Source: Bacteroidales bacterium
Lineage (GTDB): Bacteria; Bacteroidota; Bacteroidia; Bacteroidales; JAADJA01
Assembly (NCBI GenBank): GCA_020438105.1
Contig: JAGQVE010000004.1
Location: 62,001-126,000 of the forward strand
Direction: 5' to 3'
Length of the DNA stretch: 64,000 nucleotides
The notes under the pieces are model-generated. The model was not told where the DNA came from. It did no database searches and saw nothing but the letters and a program-made list of their open reading frames with translations. Below, piece after piece: positions 15,080 to 24,540 of the stretch. The stretch's first letter is position 1. Each line of letters starts with the position of its first letter. The position numbers were made by a program, and so were the translations under genes.

Positions 15080-18000
15080 TTATTTTATGAAAACTTTTTC
15101 TGTTACAACAGTTTCATTACTTAAAACTACTACTACATAATAGGCACTCTTTTCAAGGGTAATCCGGTTAACGGTATTTGAAATAGAAGTAGAAACAACT
15201 TCTCTGCCCATTAAGTCATAAATAGTAATTGTACCATTGGCATTTTCAGGAACTGCTACATAAACATCCTTATTGAAGGAATAGATGTGATACAGTTCAT
15301 TCCTGTTATCAATTACTGATAATGGGCTAAAATGCAGGTTAAATCTTGATTCAAGTCCTGGAATGAATTCGAAATCGTATGACGCTGCATTTAAATCGGT
15401 AACGATGCCGGTTGCAACATCTTCCAGATACAGATTCTCAAATTCACCATTTTTAACCAGGTCAATTGTAAAGTTTCCTTCCTGAGTTCCAATGTTTACA
15501 TTCAAAGGAACAGTTTGCACTTCAGGAAGTACATTAATTGACATGCCACCATTTCCACAGGAATAAATATACGGAGCAGATTCTTCCAAACTTGGAATCT
15601 GATAGGCATCCATCTGGTTATCGAATCCGATGCTTGCTTCTGAACGGAAATAAACGGCAGTTTCATCAGTAAATCCGTTTCCACTTACCCTTAACTTAAC
15701 AATATCTGCAGGTTCTGCTTTAAAGAAGGTAGTGTTATCATGAACACGTGCAGCATTACCAAAAGTTAAAGAACCGGTTGTACTTCCATCGTCATTAACT
15801 GAAACAAAGAATCCCTGACCTGATGCAATGTATTGTGTTGCACCGTTGGTTCCAACGGTTCCGTTCCACACTGCCCAGCTTCCTGATCCGCCAGCATCAA
15901 GACGATAGGTAGAACCACCAACATTGGTTTTAGATATTCCGGCCGATCCCCAATCAATGGAAGATGGGAATGGATTTCCTACCAGGTTCCAGCCATTATC
16001 AGTGCCTGCTGCCGATCTTGTTAAAGAGCGGGTAACAGAATAATTCAAACTTCCTGAATAACTTGCAGTATGTGGTCCAACACCATTGGGGTTCCAAACT
16101 GCATAACCCTGTCCAGCATTTATCGGAGTGTTAACATCAATAATTTCAACATATGCATTTGAAGGTTCGTCATGCGATTGTAAATAGAGCCCTGTGAAGA
16201 TTCCGGCCAGAGGACCATCAACCGGAGCAGCGATCAAATGCCAAACATTACCAGAATAATCTCTTTCAACGGTAGCCGATCCGGTAATCAGATTGCCATT
16301 ATCGAGTAGGGAAGCTCCGGATTCAACAAATATACTGTTACATTGGGCTAGTCCCCCAATTGTTGGGTAATTTGTTGCTCCAGCTGGAATAGTTACATCA
16401 GTTCCTGTTGTTGGAACTCCTCCTGACCAGTTTCCTGCAGTGTGCCAGTCTGAATCAGTTGTCCCTGTCCAAAGATCACTTCCTTCAATAGCAGGAATTA
16501 CGGAAATATTATCAACATAAAGATACAATTGATCAGCATCGCTATAGCCGTGGAATCCAAAATAGAAAACACCAGTGGATGCTGGGGTAAATGTTATATT
16601 GGCTAAATACCAACCACCGTCAATACCTTCATGCGTATAAAGTGGAGTTCCTGACATTGCACCTGAGTTCGAAGCAGTACCCCAATCAACAGCTAAATTT
16701 TCAGGGTAGAATGAACTTCCGGCCCTATATACAAAACTGACTTCATAGCTAACTCCACTTGTTAAATCTAAACCCTGGGTGAAGAACCAATCGTCCATTG
16801 CCAATGAGCTGTTCCACCCTATCCTTGCAGCATTTGGTGCACTAACGTATGTTCCGGTAGCTGTTTCCCATTTATAGGAGTCACCATTGGTATTTTCAAC
16901 AGCCATACATACCGGAAATGCAGGAGCAGTTTCGTTATCAAAATTCTCGAAATATGGTACTGAAGTGGATGCACAAGGGGTAGAAAATGAATGAGGACCG
17001 ACCCAATCACTATAATCTCCACCACAATCAGCGCGTACATACCATTCATAGGCTGTTCCGGAACTTAAAGGACCTTCAGCTCCTGAACCATAAGTATAAG
17101 GATTTGTTGCACCTGTAACTGTAGGTGTTCCACTAGGTGTAAAGCCAGCAACTCCTAATTCGATTTCCCAACTTGTGGCTGAACCGTTTTCAGTCCATCC
17201 AAGGTCAGCTGTTGTACCAGTTAAACTTCCAACTGACTGATCACTCGGATCAGGACAGGAAGGACATGAGGTTAAACCAGTGGGTATTGTGTAGTCACCC
17301 ACATCGCCGGGTGACCCTGATGCCCCTTCATTAGCAACTTCAGTAGATGATTCGTCATAAATAATATACTGGTTTTCAGCCGAATAACTTCCGGCTGTAT
17401 AATCAGCAGAAATGATATCGTCAATGTCCGTTGCAAATTGATGTGTTTCCGGTCCATTGCCATCAGCTATGGTCAAGCCACTTAAAACTACTACTCCATT
17501 GACATAGATGTTAAGTGATCCTCCATTCCAACCGTCTCCAAATGAATCATAAAGGGTTACCTCCCAAATACCACAGGTTCCCGGAAGGATTGATGTTGTA
17601 AAGGTATTGGGCCCAATCCATGTGCTGTACGAACCACCACAATCAGCTCTCACGTACCAGTCGTAAGTTGTACCTGGGCTTAACGGACCTTCGGATCCTG
17701 ATCCATAGGTATATGTATTTGTAGCACCAGCCACAGTTGGAGTACCGGAAGGCGAAAATCCTGTGGTACCCAATTCAATATCCCAGCTTGTAGCAGAACC
17801 ATTTTCAGTCCATCCCAGATCAGCTGATGTGGTGGTAACCCCTGTTGCCGTTTGAGTTGAAGGAGCCGGACATGCTGCACAAGAGGTTAATCCGGTAGGA
17901 ACCGTATAATCTCCAATATCACCTGGTGTTGCCCCTGATGCTCCCTCATTAGCAACTTCAGTAGATGATTCGTCATAAATAATATACTGGTTTTCATATG

Positions 18001-19090
18001 AAAAACTTCCGGCTGTATAATCAGCAGAAATGATATCGCCAATGTCCGTTGCAAATTGATGTGTTTCCGGTCCATTGCCATCAGCTATGGTCAAGCCACT
18101 TAAAACTACTACTCCATTGACATAGATGTCAAGTGATCCTCCATTCCAACCGTCTCCATATGAATCAATAAGTGAAACTTCCCAAACACCGCATGTTCCT
18201 GGAACGATCGCAGTTGTAAAACTCCAAACTGGACCATTTACAGACGCTTTTGCACTGTTGTTGGCAACCACCTGCCATTCATATTCTAAGCCTCCGCTTA
18301 CCGAATAGGCATATGAACCGGTTGCTCCCGCAGCAGCACCGGTTACAACCTGTGTCATACTTCCTGCAGGGCCAAACCATAGATCATAGGTATCAGTATC
18401 TGCACCGAAATCCCAGGTTAATTCTCCCGAAGAAGCAACATTTGTAGCATTATCAGCAGGTGATGGATTGGATGGAACACCGGGTGCCCCGGCAACTGTA
18501 AACTCAAGCTGCACCTGGGCAAGTGTCCCTGTTGTGGCATAAGCAGTTGGTGGGGAAGCAGGATCAGGATTTGTACCATCACTTCTATAATATATTCCTG
18601 TATTTGATCCACTCGTGAATGATCCCCAATAAATTGAACAATTAAAACCACTCTCATTCTCATCAACTGCAATTAACAGATTATCTGTATTGTTATAGTT
18701 AAAAGGAGTCGTAAGTGTTATTTCCATCCAGTTACCTGTTGCCGGGAAGGTCACAGCTCCGGAAAAAACTTCTGTCAAAGAAGCAACCGGTTCCCAATCG
18801 GTAGTTGATGCAAATGAACTCTTTGAAGTATGTCCCATATAAATTGTCCATGCATCATCACTACTAGAGTACGATCCACTGCTATAATAGAATCGAATTG
18901 CAGTAATTTCTCCAGCCTGATTAATTTGGGGTTGTGTGTAAATTTGTTGCGAATAAGTATATCCGTAACAAGAATAAATTGGTAGAGCGCTGGTCGTTGA
19001 AGTTCCAGACCCTACCTGAACGGTAACAGCCCATGAAATGGTAATCCAAAACAAGGATATACCAAAAGCTAATAGTAATTTTCTCAACAT
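15080..19090 (-). CDS. Large T9SS-sorted multidomain adhesin
   Basis: A 1336-residue secreted protein with a signal peptide (LLLAFGISLFWITISWA). Order of parts: an N-terminal beta domain (to about 200); a fibronectin type III-like domain; two copies of a 206-residue unit, each a WEVSLIDSYGDGWNGG domain plus a fibronectin-like domain (CP.PS...WTENGSATSW, ending YVRADCGG); a cleaved-adhesin-like jelly roll (PYFENFDNE...YLYVDNISVI, about 735-880); a WTG...W...GNWS module; and a T9SS type A sorting domain with TIYDLMGREVV, ending in KVFIK. The last 450 residues are paralogous to the adhesin at 1-2073. Cleaved-adhesin domains are known from gingipains and haemagglutinins, so binding to proteins or cells is plausible but the ligand is unknown. 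The PID-CTERM gene follows. Confidence 0.9.
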   Translation of the reverse strand: MLRKLLLAFGISLFWITISWAVTVQVGSGTSTTSALPIYSCYGYTYSQQIYTQPQINQAGEITAIRFYYSSGSYSSSDDAWTIYMGHTSKSSFASTTDWEPVASLTEVFSGAVTFPATGNWMEITLTTPFNYNNTDNLLIAVDENESGFNCSIYWGSFTSGSNTGIYYRSDGTNPDPASPPTAYATTGTLAQVQLEFTVAGAPGVPSNPSPADNATNVASSGELTWDFGADTDTYDLWFGPAGSMTQVVTGAAAGATGSYAYSVSGGLEYEWQVVANNSAKASVNGPVWSFTTAIVPGTCGVWEVSLIDSYGDGWNGGSLDIYVNGVVVLSGLTIADGNGPETHQFATDIGDIISADYTAGSFSYENQYIIYDESSTEVANEGASGATPGDIGDYTVPTGLTSCAACPAPSTQTATGVTTTSADLGWTENGSATSWDIELGTTGFSPSGTPTVAGATNTYTYGSGSEGPLSPGTTYDWYVRADCGGSYSTWIGPNTFTTSILPGTCGIWEVTLYDSFGDGWNGGSLNIYVNGVVVLSGLTIADGNGPETHQFATDIDDIISADYTAGSYSAENQYIIYDESSTEVANEGASGSPGDVGDYTIPTGLTSCPSCPDPSDQSVGSLTGTTADLGWTENGSATSWEIELGVAGFTPSGTPTVTGATNPYTYGSGAEGPLSSGTAYEWYVRADCGGDYSDWVGPHSFSTPCASTSVPYFENFDNETAPAFPVCMAVENTNGDSYKWETATGTYVSAPNAARIGWNSSLAMDDWFFTQGLDLTSGVSYEVSFVYRAGSSFYPENLAVDWGTASNSGAMSGTPLYTHEGIDGGWYLANITFTPASTGVFYFGFHGYSDADQLYLYVDNISVIPAIEGSDLWTGTTDSDWHTAGNWSGGVPTTGTDVTIPAGATNYPTIGGLAQCNSIFVESGASLLDNGNLITGSATVERDYSGNVWHLIAAPVDGPLAGIFTGLYLQSHDEPSNAYVEIIDVNTPINAGQGYAVWNPNGVGPHTASYSGSLNYSVTRSLTRSAAGTDNGWNLVGNPFPSSIDWGSAGISKTNVGGSTYRLDAGGSGSWAVWNGTVGTNGATQYIASGQGFFVSVNDDGSTTGSLTFGNAARVHDNTTFFKAEPADIVKLRVSGNGFTDETAVYFRSEASIGFDNQMDAYQIPSLEESAPYIYSCGNGGMSINVLPEVQTVPLNVNIGTQEGNFTIDLVKNGEFENLYLEDVATGIVTDLNAASYDFEFIPGLESRFNLHFSPLSVIDNRNELYHIYSFNKDVYVAVPENANGTITIYDLMGREVVSTSISNTVNRITLEKSAYYVVVVLSNETVVTEKVFIK
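17333..17549. repeat. Internal adhesin repeat, copy nearer the 3' end of the gene
   Basis: About 217 bp nearly identical to 17951-18167, offset by 618 bp (206 codons, in frame). It encodes the core of the GDGWNGG domain. The near identity at DNA level, including silent sites, points to recent duplication or gene conversion inside the adhesin. Confidence 0.75.
17951..18167. repeat. Internal adhesin repeat, copy nearer the 5' end of the gene
   Basis: Partner of 17333-17549, in frame at a distance of 618 bp, with only a few substitutions. Confidence 0.75.
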
Positions 19091-19404
19091 AACAAATAAT
19101 TTAGGTTAACATTTATTTATAAAGAATCTAATTTCCCAAATAAAAAAACGGGTTGATCCAGAATCTACCTAACAAAAAATTAATTGCGAAAGGGTGTAAA
19201 CAACAACGTACAGTTTGATTAACAGGGCCAAAACTAAAAAAAATAAATTTAAGTTTTACAATTTGTTAATAATAATTCAAGAAATGGGTAACCTTTCTAT
19301 AAATTAAATTATTTCAAATGATTAGACTGGTATTAAGTTGATTTTGAAATCAACTTGAACTCACCTATTTTTGCTACTCAAAATTTATCCTCCATATTTT
19401 AACA
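19091..19404. other. 314-bp divergent intergenic region
   Basis: An A+T-rich spacer between the adhesin (leftward) and the 506-residue membrane protein (rightward). It contains no ORF. On its right side it holds a promoter and palindrome (19335-19373). I found no clear TAnnTTTG element for the adhesin in the opposite direction. Confidence 0.6.
19335..19373 (+). promoter_or_regulatory. Promoter with overlapping palindrome (putative operator)
   Basis: A perfect dyad (AAGTTGATTT at 19335-19344, TG centre, AAATCAACTT at 19347-19356) overlaps the -33 element TTTG (19343-19346). A 19-bp spacer follows, then the -7 element TATTTTTG (19366-19373), and the ATG is at 19405. A dimeric repressor bound to the dyad would block the -33 element. 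Two half-sites of 10 bp with a 2-bp spacer are too compact and lack the T-run of a terminator. Confidence 0.6.
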
Positions 19405-20925
19405 ATGGACAAATCCGAGAAACGAATATTGAAAAACCGAAACAGGCGTCTAAAACAGAGGCAAAAAGCCCAAATCCGGGAAGAAAAAAGGTCCATTAAA
19501 AAACAGAAGAGGGAGTTGAAAGCGCTTCGGAGAAAACACAATAAGCAGCAAAAGCATTACAATTTATTTAATCGTGTTTTGCTTTTTTTTACACATCAAG
19601 GGCATGAACAGGAAGCACATCATTCGCACCAACCCGGACTAATAAAGCGGGTAATACTTAAATACAGGGAACAAAAGAGTTTTAAAAGAAATAAAAAGGA
19701 GGCCCGATTTAAACAGAAGAACTTTGCAAAACTCCGGTCGCGGCAAATAAAAAAAGAAAAGGTCCATCGGAAAAGTGAACGCAAACATATGCGTGAAAAA
19801 ATCCGTCCGATGCGAAAAAAAATAAGAGCAGCCCGGCTTCGTCATTTCAAGGAGCAGGTCATTGGATTTTTACGACAACCCATAAAAGTTAAAAAGCTCA
19901 AAGAAGAGGAAAAAATTCTGCGCAAGCAAATTAAGGATGACTTAAAACAGCAAAGACGGGAGGCACTTCAAAAATTACCCGAAAATATTTCTGCATCTTT
20001 TGCTCAGCGTATGAGAATCCGGCGCGAAAAATTCAATTTTTTTATGATGAACATGAACAGTTCATTATCAGGAAGACGGGCTTTAAGGGAAGACCCCCTG
20101 CTTCGCGGTCAACTTATTAAGACTTTTGTTAACTCGGCGTTTACTTATGTATTGGCCTTTCTGTTGCTTTATTTTTCCTCTAAATTGGTTTCCATCTGGA
20201 TCGCCGGATTGTATGGCATCCCTTCTGTATTGTACAGTTTCAGGATTTTTTGGCCACTTTATACCTATTCTTCTTTATACAGCCGTCAGGCACTCATCCT
20301 TATATTTGCTGCCGGGCCGGTATTCAGCCTTATTGTTGGGTTACTTTTCTACCGGGTTTTTTATTGGCTCCGTTTTCGCAACCTTAACTTAAAACTTTTA
20401 CTGCTTTGGATTTACTTTCATGCACTTAATTTATTTTTCGGTGCATACATATCGGGAGTAATTACCCGAACCGATTTTGTTTATGCTACTGAGTGGCTTT
20501 TTTACAGTCAGGTGTTCGATGTGGAAGAGATCATTTTTGTGATACTTTCACTAATTATTCTTTTGGTGGCTGGTTTTTATCTGGCCCGGAAATTTATTAT
20601 TGCATCTGGCTCCATTTCTATTATCAATCCCAGGGTGAGGTTGTTTTATATGATTGCTTCCGTTTTAGGGCCCTGGATGATAGGCTCGGGAGTTCTTTAT
20701 TTTTTAAACTTTCCCAAAAACCCTCCTGAATTGTTGCTTATTTATGCTACCACTGCCCTCATGACCATTCCTGCAATGACAAATTTTAACTCGGTTAGCA
20801 ACCGGGCGATCAAGATTGTTTTAAACAGGCAGGGTATCCGAATAGGGTGGATTTATATTTTATTTTGCATTTTATTAGTAATCGCAATCAGGATGGTAGT
20901 TTTCAATGGCGTTTCATTCAGATAA
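19405..20925 (+). CDS. Unknown membrane protein with long basic coiled-coil N-terminus
   Basis: I do not recognise this 506-residue protein. Residues 1-215 are extremely rich in Lys, Arg, Gln and Glu with heptad-like helix (for example KSEKRILKNRNRRLKQRQK), so a highly basic cytoplasmic coiled coil is expected, possibly binding nucleic acid or acidic lipid. From about residue 238 onward there are about seven membrane helices, with charged loops and no catalytic motif I can identify (no HExxH in the membrane part). An O-methyltransferase gene starts 7 bp downstream and is probably co-transcribed. Upstream is a palindrome-bearing promoter. Real coding is supported by the long frame, ATG start and promoter. 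Confidence 0.75.
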   Translation: MDKSEKRILKNRNRRLKQRQKAQIREEKRSIKKQKRELKALRRKHNKQQKHYNLFNRVLLFFTHQGHEQEAHHSHQPGLIKRVILKYREQKSFKRNKKEARFKQKNFAKLRSRQIKKEKVHRKSERKHMREKIRPMRKKIRAARLRHFKEQVIGFLRQPIKVKKLKEEEKILRKQIKDDLKQQRREALQKLPENISASFAQRMRIRREKFNFFMMNMNSSLSGRRALREDPLLRGQLIKTFVNSAFTYVLAFLLLYFSSKLVSIWIAGLYGIPSVLYSFRIFWPLYTYSSLYSRQALILIFAAGPVFSLIVGLLFYRVFYWLRFRNLNLKLLLLWIYFHALNLFFGAYISGVITRTDFVYATEWLFYSQVFDVEEIIFVILSLIILLVAGFYLARKFIIASGSISIINPRVRLFYMIASVLGPWMIGSGVLYFLNFPKNPPELLLIYATTALMTIPAMTNFNSVSNRAIKIVLNRQGIRIGWIYILFCILLVIAIRMVVFNGVSFR

Positions 20926-20932
20926 ATGAAAT

Positions 20933-21565
20933 ATGATCAGTCAGGAAATTGAAAAATATATACAAAACCACACCACACCAGAAGATCCATTATTGGCTGA
21001 ATTAAATCGTGAAACACATCTAAAGGTGATGCATCCGCGGATGCTCTCAGGCCATTTGCAAGGTGTTTTTTTGCAAATGATCAGCCAAATGATCCATCCT
21101 AAACAAATTCTTGAAATCGGTACCTATACCGGATATTCCGCCTTATGCTTACTCAGGGGATTAGCACCAAACGGGCTATTGCATACCATTGAACTGAATG
21201 AGGAACTGATCGATTTTGCTGCTAAGTATTTTAAAAGAGTGGAGGGTGGCATGCGTATCAAACAATATGCTGGTGAAGCCTTAAAAATAATTCCTGGAAT
21301 ACACGAACAGTTCGACCTGGTGTTTATAGATGCTGATAAAGAGAATTATCTGAATTATTATCAACTAGTTTTTGATAAAGTACGGCAAGGTGGATACATA
21401 CTAGCGGATAATACGCTCTGGGATGGCAAAGTGATTGCCCCCAAAAAGTTAGATAAAGAAACCAGGGGAATTGTGGAGTTCAATGAAGCAGTTCAAAATG
21501 ATAAGCGGGTGACCAATCTATTGCTCCCTATACGTGATGGTATTATGATCATGAAAAAATTGTAA
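20933..21565 (+). CDS. O-methyltransferase (caffeoyl-CoA OMT family)
   Basis: A 210-residue SAM-dependent methyltransferase of the methyltransf_3 family. Motif I is LEIGTYTGYSALCL (near residue 62), an acidic LHTIELNEELI follows, and DLVFIDADKENYLNYY (near 130) carries the metal-binding Asp. A second metal ligand is likely in ADNTLWDGKV. Bacterial members methylate catechol-like hydroxyls using Mg2+; the physiological substrate is usually unknown. It follows the coiled-coil membrane protein by 7 bp, so the two probably form an operon. Confidence 0.9.
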   Translation: MISQEIEKYIQNHTTPEDPLLAELNRETHLKVMHPRMLSGHLQGVFLQMISQMIHPKQILEIGTYTGYSALCLLRGLAPNGLLHTIELNEELIDFAAKYFKRVEGGMRIKQYAGEALKIIPGIHEQFDLVFIDADKENYLNYYQLVFDKVRQGGYILADNTLWDGKVIAPKKLDKETRGIVEFNEAVQNDKRVTNLLLPIRDGIMIMKKL

Positions 21566-21677
21566 TTACCCATCTGGTCTTCGGGGTATTCTTCGGTTAA
21601 ATTTATAGCTGCACATTCCAACCATTATTGATGAAGTTTGTTATAAACTTTTACATCAAACAGCTAAAAAACAGAAT

Positions 21678-22226
21678 ATGGATTTTCAAGACTTGGTATT
21701 ATTAAGGCAAAGCGTCCGTCGATACCGTGATCAGGAGGTTGAGCAAGAAAAACTAACCCGATGCCTGGAAGCTGCTCGTTTAGCTCCTTCGGCCAGTAAT
21801 TCCCAACCATGGACTTTTGTAGTAGTAACAGATACTGGCCTTAAGGACAAAGTAGCCCGGCAAACCTATGACAAAGTTGTAAACTTTAATAAGTTTGTAG
21901 GGGAGGCCCCTGTGTTGATCGTATTTGTGATTGAAAAACCGAAAGTGATAACGCGGGTAGGAGCTTTTATTAAAAACAAGGAGTATCCGCTCATCGATAT
22001 AGGCATTGCAGCCGAACATTTTTGTCTGCAAGCTGCCGAGGAAGGACTCGGAACCTGCATGCTCGGCTGGTTTAATGAAAAACCTATTCAAAGCCTGCTC
22101 AATATTCCTGAATCAAAAACCATCGGGATGGTGGTAGCTGTAGGATATGCTGCTGAAGATTATAAGCAAAGACATAAAACAAGGAAGGCTTTCAAAGAGG
22201 TTGTAAAGTTTAATGCCTATAAGTAA
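21678..22226 (+). CDS. Nitroreductase-family protein
   Basis: A 182-residue FMN-dependent oxidoreductase. The start RQSVRRYRDQEV, the FMN-contacting APSASNSQPWTFVVV and the later GIAAEHFCLQAAEEGLGTCMLGWF are standard landmarks of the nitroreductase fold. It reduces nitroaromatics, quinones or flavins with NAD(P)H; the natural substrate is unknown. It stands alone, 112 bp after the O-methyltransferase, and ends 1 bp from the convergent purN stop. Confidence 0.92.
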   Translation: MDFQDLVLLRQSVRRYRDQEVEQEKLTRCLEAARLAPSASNSQPWTFVVVTDTGLKDKVARQTYDKVVNFNKFVGEAPVLIVFVIEKPKVITRVGAFIKNKEYPLIDIGIAAEHFCLQAAEEGLGTCMLGWFNEKPIQSLLNIPESKTIGMVVAVGYAAEDYKQRHKTRKAFKEVVKFNAYK

Positions 22227-22227
22227 T

Positions 22228-22800
22228 TTAATCTGCCATTTTAATCAATTCTTCTATCACTTCCGGGAAGTGTTTGTATTCCAACTCATGAATCTTTAAT
22301 GCCAGTGATTGTGTAGTATCTTTTACATGTACATCACATTTTGCCTGGAAAATGATTTGGCCCTCATCATAATTTTGATTTACAAAGTGTATAGTAATAC
22401 CGCTTTTGTCTTCACCATTTTCAATTACAGCTTTATGAACCCTATTCCCATACATTCCTTTACCCCCGTATTTTGGCAGCAAGGCTGGATGAATATTTAC
22501 AATGCGATCGGGATACCGGTTTATTAAAAATTGAGGAATCAGCCATAAAAAACCTGCCAGTATAATCCAGTCCGTTCTATCGCTTTGCAGTGTGTCGGCC
22601 ACAATTCCCTCAGCATAAAAATCATCTTTTGAAAAGAGAAGAGAAGGAATATTAAGCTTTTCGGCTCTCTGCAAAACAAAAGCCGAGGGATTGTTACAAA
22701 AGATGCGACAAATGTTAACTTCTGAATCATCTTTAAAATATTCGATGATCCTTTGGGCATTGGTACCGCTACCGGAGGCAAAAATCGCAATGTTTATCAT
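22228..22800 (-). CDS. purN: Phosphoribosylglycinamide formyltransferase PurN
   Basis: A 190-residue enzyme transferring a formyl group from 10-formyl-THF to GAR in purine synthesis. I start it at ATG 22800 because MINIAIFASGSGTNAQ is the standard N-terminus; the longer reading adds 20 unconserved residues. Catalytic landmarks are Asn and His in RIVNIHPALLPKYGGKGMYG and the Asp in the HFVNQNYDEGQIIFQ segment. It is transcribed away from acpP, with 226 bp between the two starts. Confidence 0.95.
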   Translation of the reverse strand: MINIAIFASGSGTNAQRIIEYFKDDSEVNICRIFCNNPSAFVLQRAEKLNIPSLLFSKDDFYAEGIVADTLQSDRTDWIILAGFLWLIPQFLINRYPDRIVNIHPALLPKYGGKGMYGNRVHKAVIENGEDKSGITIHFVNQNYDEGQIIFQAKCDVHVKDTTQSLALKIHELEYKHFPEVIEELIKMAD

Positions 22801-22970
22801 GTTCTTTTTATATGCTTCAAAAATACAATTCCCTGATTTAATTGTATTCATTAAGTACATATTAATTGCTTATCATATAAAAGTCTCTTTTTGAGGAAAA
22901 AAATTATCTCAGAAAAACCCTCATATATATTGTTATTGAACAGCACATCCTGTGAATTAAAAAATTTGCG

Positions 22971-22978
22971 TAATTTTG
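22971..22978 (+). promoter_or_regulatory. Putative -7 element for acpP-fabF-rnc
   Basis: TAATTTTG matches TAnnTTTG, 48 bp before the acpP ATG. A TGTG at 22951-22954 is the nearest -33-like element but its 16-bp spacing is short. Confidence 0.45.
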
Positions 22979-23026
22979 ATAAAATTCATTTCTTTGCATC
23001 CTTCAAACCTTTAAACATTATAAGTT

Positions 23027-23263
23027 ATGGCTGATGTAGCAAATAAAGTAAAATCTATCATCGTAGATAAATTAGGTGTAGATGAAAATGAAGTTACCCC
23101 GGAAGCAAGTTTTACAAACGATCTGGGTGCTGATTCACTTGATACAGTTGAGTTAATCATGGAATTCGAAAAAGAATTCAATATTGCCATTCCTGATGAT
23201 CAGGCGGAAAGAATAGGCACCGTTGGTGAAGCTATTAGTTACATTGAAGATAATACCAACTAA
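23027..23263 (+). CDS. acpP: Acyl carrier protein
   Basis: A 78-residue acidic protein with the 4'-phosphopantetheine site [12 protein letters not shown], attachment at Ser37. Its length and charge are normal. It carries growing chains in type II fatty acid synthesis. It is followed 15 bp later by fabF and then rnc, the common acpP-fabF-rnc order. Confidence 0.98.
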   Translation: MADVANKVKSIIVDKLGVDENEVTPEASFTNDLGADSLDTVELIMEFEKEFNIAIPDDQAERIGTVGEAISYIEDNTN

Positions 23264-23278
23264 TTTTTTCTTTTATAC

Positions 23279-24529
23279 ATGGAGCTTAAGCGGGTCGTAG
23301 TAACAGGGTTAGGTGCACTAACCCCGATTGGTAATTCCATTGAAGAATATTGGAAAAACCTTGTGCTTGGAACAAGTGGTGCAGCCGAAATTACACATTT
23401 TGACGCATCCAGGTTCAAAACACAATTTGCCTGTGAATTGAAAAATTTTCAGGTTGATGATTACTTTGACCGCAAAGAGGCCAGGAAATATGATACTTAT
23501 GCCAAGTACGGTATGGTCGCAGCTGATCAGGTCGTTGAGGATGCCAAAATTGATCTTGAAGCGATTAATCTTGATCGTGCAGGTGTAATTTGGGCTTCAG
23601 GTATAGGTGGATTGGCAACATTTGAAAAAGAGATTGGAGATTGGGCCACGGGTGATGGTACTCCGCGGTTCAATCCTTTCTTTATTCCTAAAATGATCGC
23701 CGATATTGCCGCTGGTCATATTTCTATCAAGTATGGATTCCGGGGCCCGAATTTCGCTACGGTTTCAGCTTGTGCTTCTTCAGCTCATGCCCTTATCGAT
23801 GCGTTTAATTATATACGTCTTGGTAAGGCCGATATTTTTATTGCTGGCGGTTCAGAAGCTGCCGTTACCCCCAGTGGAATTGGTGGATTTAATGCAATGC
23901 ATGCCATATCAACCCGGAATGATGATCCGAAAACAGCGAGTCGTCCTTTTGATAAAGACAGGGATGGCTTTGTTTTAGGTGAAGGCGCCGGATCATTGAT
24001 ATTTGAAGAATATGAACATGCAATCAAAAGAGGTGCTAAAATTTATGGTGAAGTAGTGGGTTCCGGTTTAACAGCTGATGCACATCATATGACTGCTCCA
24101 CACCCCGAAGGTTATGGCGCAATGATGGCAATGCGAAATGCGTTGGAGGATGCTGGTATACAAAAAACCGATATTGACCATATCAATACCCATGGTACCA
24201 GTACCCCGGTAGGTGATATTGCGGAACCGCAGGCGATTGTTAATCTGTTTGGTGAACATGCCAAAAAAATTGCCATTAATTCAACCAAATCAATGACCGG
24301 ACATCTATTAGGCGCCACCGGAGCAATTGAAGCTATTGCTTCAATCCTTGCCATTAGAAACAGCTTCATCCCGCCTACAATCAATCATTTTACCGATGAT
24401 CCGGAGATTCCAGATCTGGATTTTACCTTTAACAAAGGAGTTGATCGCGAAATCACTTATGCCCTGAGTAATACTTTCGGCTTTGGTGGTCACAATGCAA
24501 CGCTGATTTTTAAAAAATTCATCGGATAA
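23279..24529 (+). CDS. fabF: Beta-ketoacyl-ACP synthase II FabF
   Basis: A 416-residue condensing enzyme of fatty acid elongation. The catalytic triad is visible: Cys in VSACASSAHAL (near residue 164), His in NTHGTSTPVGD (near 304) and His in SMTGHLLGATGA (near 340). The start MELKRVVVTGLGALTPIG is typical. It follows acpP by 15 bp and precedes rnc by 11 bp, so it is surely in one operon. Confidence 0.98.
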   Translation: MELKRVVVTGLGALTPIGNSIEEYWKNLVLGTSGAAEITHFDASRFKTQFACELKNFQVDDYFDRKEARKYDTYAKYGMVAADQVVEDAKIDLEAINLDRAGVIWASGIGGLATFEKEIGDWATGDGTPRFNPFFIPKMIADIAAGHISIKYGFRGPNFATVSACASSAHALIDAFNYIRLGKADIFIAGGSEAAVTPSGIGGFNAMHAISTRNDDPKTASRPFDKDRDGFVLGEGAGSLIFEEYEHAIKRGAKIYGEVVGSGLTADAHHMTAPHPEGYGAMMAMRNALEDAGIQKTDIDHINTHGTSTPVGDIAEPQAIVNLFGEHAKKIAINSTKSMTGHLLGATGAIEAIASILAIRNSFIPPTINHFTDDPEIPDLDFTFNKGVDREITYALSNTFGFGGHNATLIFKKFIG

Positions 24530-24540
24530 GTTTTAATCCT

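Noticed and set aside
17333..18167. Direct repeats as a CRISPR-like array
   Set aside because: Only two long copies, in frame within a coding region, with no short repeat-spacer pattern.
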